A DNA stretch of 64,000 bases from positions 1-64,000 of the forward strand of contig JAMPIV010008525.1 in assembly GCA_024509875.1 (NCBI GenBank), in the 5' to 3' direction. Source of the DNA: Oreohelix idahoensis (Eukaryota; Mollusca; Gastropoda; Stylommatophora; Oreohelicidae). This document shows positions 59,203-64,000 of this stretch, piece by piece (positions within the stretch are counted from its first letter, which is position 1; every line of letters starts with the position of its first letter). The notes below the pieces were generated by a model. That model saw only the letters and a program-made list of their open reading frames with translations, ran no database searches and was not told the DNA's origin. The position numbers and the translations under genes were made by a program.

Positions 59203-60699
59203 TATGGTGGAGGTCAGGATCATGACTGTTTACAGACACCAGAATTAACATGTACCAGGACAACGTTACAGGTCCGAAATAGACATATGCAGATTTTATT
59301 ATATGGATGACCTTAGAAGCCTTATCACTAACGAAAGGTCGAAACCGTTAGACTGTTTGAAGAAACCATGAGCCTACTAGTACTGTATTTCCTATCATTG
59401 ATCCATGCATTTTTTATGAACTGTGAAAACCACTATGAACGTACTGTCTCGTATAATTTATTGTCTACGTGATTCGTCCAAAATAAATATGTTGTTTCCA
59501 ATCGACATGACGAGTTCGTTCATACCCGTATTGGCACTCGTTGACGTGCCTGATTGTTCCTGAAGTCCTTCCTTCACGTTCCAGGAAAGAAACATTCGCG
59601 TTATTATTGTCAAGTCCAAATAGCATCGCCCGTGTTGGACCGTTGTCACTACGACACCATCAACATCCTTTAGTCAGCGGTTCACACCCCAGTAAAAGCG
59701 AGGCTACAACTATGGCGGCGCAGTGTGGTCTGAAAATATCCATTTTTTCAGTACCGGAATCGAACTCAATCCAACTCGGTTGAAAAGAAAAATGCAGTCT
59801 TTCAAGGCGACAACATCCTGGACTGGTTATAAAATCTAACGGCTACTCAAGGTCAAGATGGACTCAACTGCTTCTATCATTTGCGGACTCTACCAGGTGC
59901 TACGTAAGCTTCCTCGGTGATACAGCGCCGGAGTGCAAGACTCTGCAATCCTGGAAATTGCATTTTATCACAAAATGATGAGTATTATTCTGTTCGTTGT
60001 CACCGTCTTATGTTAGCTGAGCCGCTTTTTAATATGCCCATTGTAATATTTTTTGTGATGCATGTTTTATGTTCCATGTTTGTTGTCGATCTGACAAACG
60101 AGGTTCATCTCGAAGCTGATTCGGGCTCTTGTCAGATGTTCTATAGGATTTAGTTTGTAAGTTTCAATTGAGCGATAATTCCGGTTCAAGGCTAGAAACC
60201 TTGCTGTAGTTCCGATCGCTACTTGTCTCTTATAATAGTATTTGTTTAGCTGTTCCGTCAAGTTTTAATCGTTGTTTTCATAGTTATTTTTATTCGTACC
60301 TTGGTTTTATGATGTATCTTGTATGTGATTATTGTCCTTCTAACCTGACTTTTGTTGAGTTTTTTACAAAACATATGTTTTTACACTGTCTTGTCAATTG
60401 TCTTGTGTAAGTTTTTATCGCAGTTATCATCGTAATTTTTTACGACATTCTATTTTAGTTTCACATTTTAATTTTGTTGACCTCTGCGATCGTGTTCTTC
60501 GTCTTTGATTATCTCGTCTTGTCATTGTTGTTGCTATTGTCTATGGCTCTTGTCTGTTCTTAATATTTCATTGTATAAATTATTTTCATTGATTAATAAT
60601 ATTTAGTATACTTAAGTGATAATTAGGTACCGTTCTTAGACAAGAACGTATTGCACACACTTAAAGTAAATTAACTGATAATTATTTGAGTAAATCAAA
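59203..60699 (+). other. Long untranslated leader of the second gypsy element
   Basis: 1.5 kb between the LTR and gag. T-rich from 60240. No supported gene. It may hold packaging signals (inference). Confidence 0.5.
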
Positions 60700-62820
60700 A
60701 TGTTGTCGCTTGAATATTTTATGAAGCAGGCCAAATCCGTTGGGATGGCTCCTGACGAGGCGAAAGCATTCGCACTATCAGAATACAAAAAGGCTCAAGA
60801 GATAGAAGCTGAACAAAGAAAATTAGAACTTCTGAAACAAGAAAATTTGAGATTTGAAGCAGAAGAAAATGATAAGAAGAGGAAATTTGAGTCTGAGGAG
60901 AATGAGAAACGATTTCAGCGTGAGGCGGAACATAAGAAACTTCAGATTGAGGCAGACAACAAAAGACTTCAATTGGAGGCAGAACATAAAGCAAAAGAAA
61001 CAGAAGAAAGGAGATTGCTAGCTGAAGAAAATACAAGAAAATATCAACTTCAAATTCAACATGAAAAAGAAATGAAGGAATTAGAATTTAATCACTTTCG
61101 ATTATCTCAGGAGGCTAGAGCTCAAAAGTCTCAGGAGGGCAAAAATTCGTCTAAACAAGGGAATATTAAAAATTTTCATTTAATATTACCAAAATTTAAT
61201 CCTCCATCGGACGATGTGATTCATTATCTACATAGGTTCGAGGCAACATGCGAGGCCTATCACGTGAAAAAATCTCAATACTGTGTAAAATTATCAGAAC
61301 TACTTACGGGTGAAGCTATGTCAGTATATCATATTACAACTACTGCTGATAAAAATAACTATGAGGCTCTCAGAGCTGCTTTACTTGTTAAATATCAAAT
61401 GACAGAGAATGAATATCGTTTAAAATTCAAATATATGCTCCCACAAACGGGAAAACATTTTAACGATTTTATTGATCAAATAGCACTTACATTGGATAGA
61501 TGGATCGAATTATCCAAGACGGATAAAACTTTTGACGCATTGAGAGATTTATTATTACGCGATAAAGTTTTGTCCTCGGTTAACCCAGCTTTTCTTGCTT
61601 TTTTGCACGAACATAAACATTCAAACATAAATGAAATGCAACAAACCTGTGTACAATACTGTACCGCACACCCAAACTTGAATTTTGGGAATACTCAGGT
61701 TAAAGATGAATTTCCAGTTGCTTTTGCAATACAACAGGATTATCGCAGACGCCATCGCTCTTTAAGTAATGACATAAACTACAAAAAGGGAAATAACGAG
61801 AATTTCAATTCTTGCAATTTTTATAAGGGGAAACAATTTCAGCATTCTTCTCCATATAACAATTCTTGGGGTCAATTTCACAAATCAAGAGATCGGGATA
61901 ACAATAAGTATGGAAATTATCAAGTAGGTACTTATAAACAAAACTGGCGATCAAAATCTCAGAATCCTAACTATAGACAAGATTCTCGTAATAGATTTTA
62001 TGGTCAAAGCCATAACAGTGATAGCGCTAACTATCATTCAAATCAATACGGTAACACAAGCAGAAATGATAATAATGGCAATTTTAGAAATGATAGTCAC
62101 AATCGGTCGCGACGTAGAGATAGATCTTCTAGCAGAGGGCCACGCCATCAAACTAAGGTAGCTATTGTTGACACACAAGTTAACAAAGAGAATAATACAA
62201 ATAATGACACTCATAATGCAATGTCTTGTTCTATTGATTATGAACAGATAAAGTGTTGTCAAGAATGTAAAACCCTGTTCCAGCCCAAGGCGATCACGAC
62301 ACTCCGTTGCGGACATGTGTTACCCAGTCTACCAGCTGTGTGTACGGCTACTTCAGCTCACAATGGAGAAGGAAGACTTAATTTCAATCGTGGTTTTATA
62401 AATTCTATTCCATGCTCTGTCCTTTTCGATTCAGGTTGCTCAACGATCGGCGTCAGAAGCTCTTTGGTCAACCCATCCTGTGCCACTGGAAAGACCATTA
62501 AATGCCTAACTTTTGGAGGAACTGTAGAAACATTTCCTACAGCAATAATTAATATTCACACTCCATTTTTTTCAGGAAATGTACACGCATGTCTCCTCCC
62601 GTCACCAGTTTGTGACATAATACTTGGTAGGATACATGGCATTAAAGAGTGTACCCCACATCAAATTGCTAATTGGGAAAAGCGACATATACATACTGCT
62701 AATTTAGTTGTAACTAGAGCACAAGCTCATGATATGTTGCAAGATACACCTACTGTACCTACTATCCAAGGTAATAATGGTGATGTTAACACTCCTATTT
62801 CACGGGGAGTCAATTTATGA
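60700..62820 (+). CDS. gag-protease polyprotein, intact, 706 aa
   Basis: Starts MLSLEYFMKQAKSVGM, ends with TGA at 62818. aa 25-145 a highly charged coiled-coil of repeated KRLQLEAEHK-like units; aa 150-330 a capsid-like alpha-helical region (PKFNPPSDDVIHYLHRFEAT, LLVKYQMTENEYRLKF); aa 355-500 an Asn/Arg/Tyr/Gln-rich nucleic-acid binding stretch with an RSRRRDRSSSRG patch; aa 520-545 CCQECK and LRCGHV, which is not a standard CCHC knuckle; aa 565-650 a retropepsin with the active site VLFDSGCSTIGV and a late DIILGRIHGI. Protease and gag are in one frame. The ATG is the first in a long open frame. No stop, so it could still be expressed. Confidence 0.9.
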   Translation: MLSLEYFMKQAKSVGMAPDEAKAFALSEYKKAQEIEAEQRKLELLKQENLRFEAEENDKKRKFESEENEKRFQREAEHKKLQIEADNKRLQLEAEHKAKETEERRLLAEENTRKYQLQIQHEKEMKELEFNHFRLSQEARAQKSQEGKNSSKQGNIKNFHLILPKFNPPSDDVIHYLHRFEATCEAYHVKKSQYCVKLSELLTGEAMSVYHITTTADKNNYEALRAALLVKYQMTENEYRLKFKYMLPQTGKHFNDFIDQIALTLDRWIELSKTDKTFDALRDLLLRDKVLSSVNPAFLAFLHEHKHSNINEMQQTCVQYCTAHPNLNFGNTQVKDEFPVAFAIQQDYRRRHRSLSNDINYKKGNNENFNSCNFYKGKQFQHSSPYNNSWGQFHKSRDRDNNKYGNYQVGTYKQNWRSKSQNPNYRQDSRNRFYGQSHNSDSANYHSNQYGNTSRNDNNGNFRNDSHNRSRRRDRSSSRGPRHQTKVAIVDTQVNKENNTNNDTHNAMSCSIDYEQIKCCQECKTLFQPKAITTLRCGHVLPSLPAVCTATSAHNGEGRLNFNRGFINSIPCSVLFDSGCSTIGVRSSLVNPSCATGKTIKCLTFGGTVETFPTAIINIHTPFFSGNVHACLLPSPVCDIILGRIHGIKECTPHQIANWEKRHIHTANLVVTRAQAHDMLQDTPTVPTIQGNNGDVNTPISRGVNL

Positions 62821-62849
62821 CATTACAAAAAAAATGATGCTTCTTTGAA

Positions 62850-64000
62850 AAAAAAATTTTTCATTTGTCTAATAACACTGGTAATGCTTCTTATACAGGA
62901 TCTAAACATAGATTTATGTTAAAGAATGGGATATTAGTGAGAGTGATACGAGATGCTGATTCATCCGTACGTTCTCAGATCTTGGTACCTACGACAATTA
63001 GAGGTCGTATATTACACCATGCGCACGACACTCAATGTGCGGGCCATATGGGGTTCTCCAGAACCAAATCTAGAGTGCTATCTGCATTCTATTGGCCAGG
63101 CGTCCATAGGGATGCCAATATTTACTGCCGCTCCTGTACAACATGTCAGGAGGTCAAAGTACGTGGTCCATACCACGCAGCTCCGATTCAGGCTGCGGAC
63201 ATTCCGATTCGGCCGTTTGATAAAATGGCTATTGACATAATTGGTCCTATGCAACCATCAGCTAGAGGTCATACACATATACTCACTTGCATTGACATGT
63301 GTACTCGTTGGCCAGAGGCCATACCTCTTAAGAATACTTCTTCTGCCAGTGTTGCAGATGCATTGTGGTTGATTTTCTCACGTTTAGGTTTCCTAGAAAG
63401 ATCTTATCGGACCATGGAGTCCAAATTCATATCGGAATCTATGTCCCAAGTTATGAAGTTATTAGGCATAGATAGATCGCTCAGTGCTATCTACCATGCA
63501 ATGTCGAATGGATTAATTGAGAGGCAGAATAGGACGCTTAAACAGTTGTTGGGAAAGATAACTCAGGACCATCCTGAAAATTGGGATAGAGTCCTCCCCG
63601 CGGCGCTTTTTGCGTATCGCGAAGTAAAAAATGAGGCTACCGGATTTTTCTCCTTTTCAATTTGGTCTTTGGCGTTCAACCGCGCGGTATGCTCCTTCAG
63701 CTCGCCCCCTATGTCGTTACTACACGACTTACTTATTGAAGATAATATCACTGATGAAACTCAATCTTCTTACGAGTACGTGATTTCTTTAAGAGAAAGA
63801 ATAATAGATGCGTGTAGATTAGCTACCACATCATCAGAACAAGCTAAAGAAAATGCTCGACTTTTTGCAAACAGATATAGACGTCTCCGCCAACTTCTTC
63901 CTGGTGATGAGGCATATGTCTTATTGCCTTGCAAAGACAATCGTCTCCTTATTACTTGGAGAGGTCCTTTTAAAATAATATCTAGGATCTCCGATGTTGA
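62850..64000 (+). pseudogene. Integrase of the second gypsy element, frameshifted, cut by window end
   Basis: Lies in the -1 frame relative to gag-protease, past an A-rich stretch. Zinc part: LHHAHDTQCAGHMGF, SAFYWPGVHRDANIYCRSC, TTCQE. Core: MAIDIIGPM, LSDHGVQ and MSNGLIERQNRTLKQLL keep D, D, E. Near 63391-63440 and 63630-63720 small indels move the frame. The C-terminal part is read to ITWRGPFKIISRI (GPY/F type) at the window end. Confidence 0.88.

Larger units (their letters stand above)
58606..64000 (+). mobile_element. Second Ty3/gypsy element, gag-PR-IN order, right end outside window
   Basis: LTR 58606-59202, leader, gag-protease ORF 60700-62820, integrase 62850-64000. Inserted into the 3' LTR of the first element. 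The candidate left TSD GTGTG cannot be checked. Protease is followed immediately by integrase, so RT, if present, must lie after integrase. Confidence 0.88.

Noticed and set aside
59917..60153. A 78-codon frame in the leader of the second gypsy element
   Set aside because: No recognisable domain and no supporting context.

Overview
The window is a repeat-dense stretch of a metazoan nuclear genome. There are no operons or bacterial-type genes. One host gene is split into exons with matching splice phases, and almost everything else is transposable-element (TE) sequence of many families. The mix of several APE/RT LINE families, tRNA-derived SINEs, hAT and Harbinger-type DNA elements and Ty3/gypsy elements with an unusual domain order suggests a marine invertebrate, perhaps a mollusc. 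The species is not provable from the sequence.

Host gene: five exons of a retinol-dehydrogenase-like short-chain dehydrogenase lie on the minus strand between 26086 and 12689 (exons 25931-26086, 25068-25172, 21001-21210, 15523-15733, 12689-12791). All junctions are GT-AG and the codon phases join without error. They encode the protein from just after the N-terminal nucleotide-binding motif to the stop codon. The 5' exon(s) were not found. The introns are loaded with LINEs, SINEs and tandem repeats.

Layout: 1-2510 decayed LINE inserted in a gypsy integrase fragment. 2936-9900 LINE fragments of several families. 9400-9800 a 32-bp minisatellite born inside a LINE. 10013-10505 SINE. 10541-11150 a 28-bp minisatellite. 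12600-26090 the dehydrogenase gene with intronic TEs. 26299-30408 LINE, a 2.45-kb solo LTR and another LINE. 32185-38603 a nest in which a TIR-bounded repeat holds a 4.6-kb hAT element, which itself holds a MITE, a solo LTR and a SINE. 38844-42820 LINE ORFs, one split by a SINE. 42825-44930 a DNA transposon with a largely intact but unclassified transposase. 45128-49923 LINEs, one carrying a 117-bp structured insertion. 50136-50303 a foldback MITE. 50436 to the window end two Ty3/gypsy elements, the second inserted in the 3' LTR of the first.

The most notable result is that both gypsy elements place integrase upstream of reverse transcriptase: gag-IN-RT-RNaseH in the first, gag-protease-IN in the second. 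Ty3/gypsy elements normally have RT before IN. The arrangement matches the Gmr1-like group. Other points of interest are a small repeat with two predicted hairpins that retroposed into a LINE, an intron-derived patch inside a LINE copy, and many insertions whose target-site duplications allow the insertion order to be read directly.
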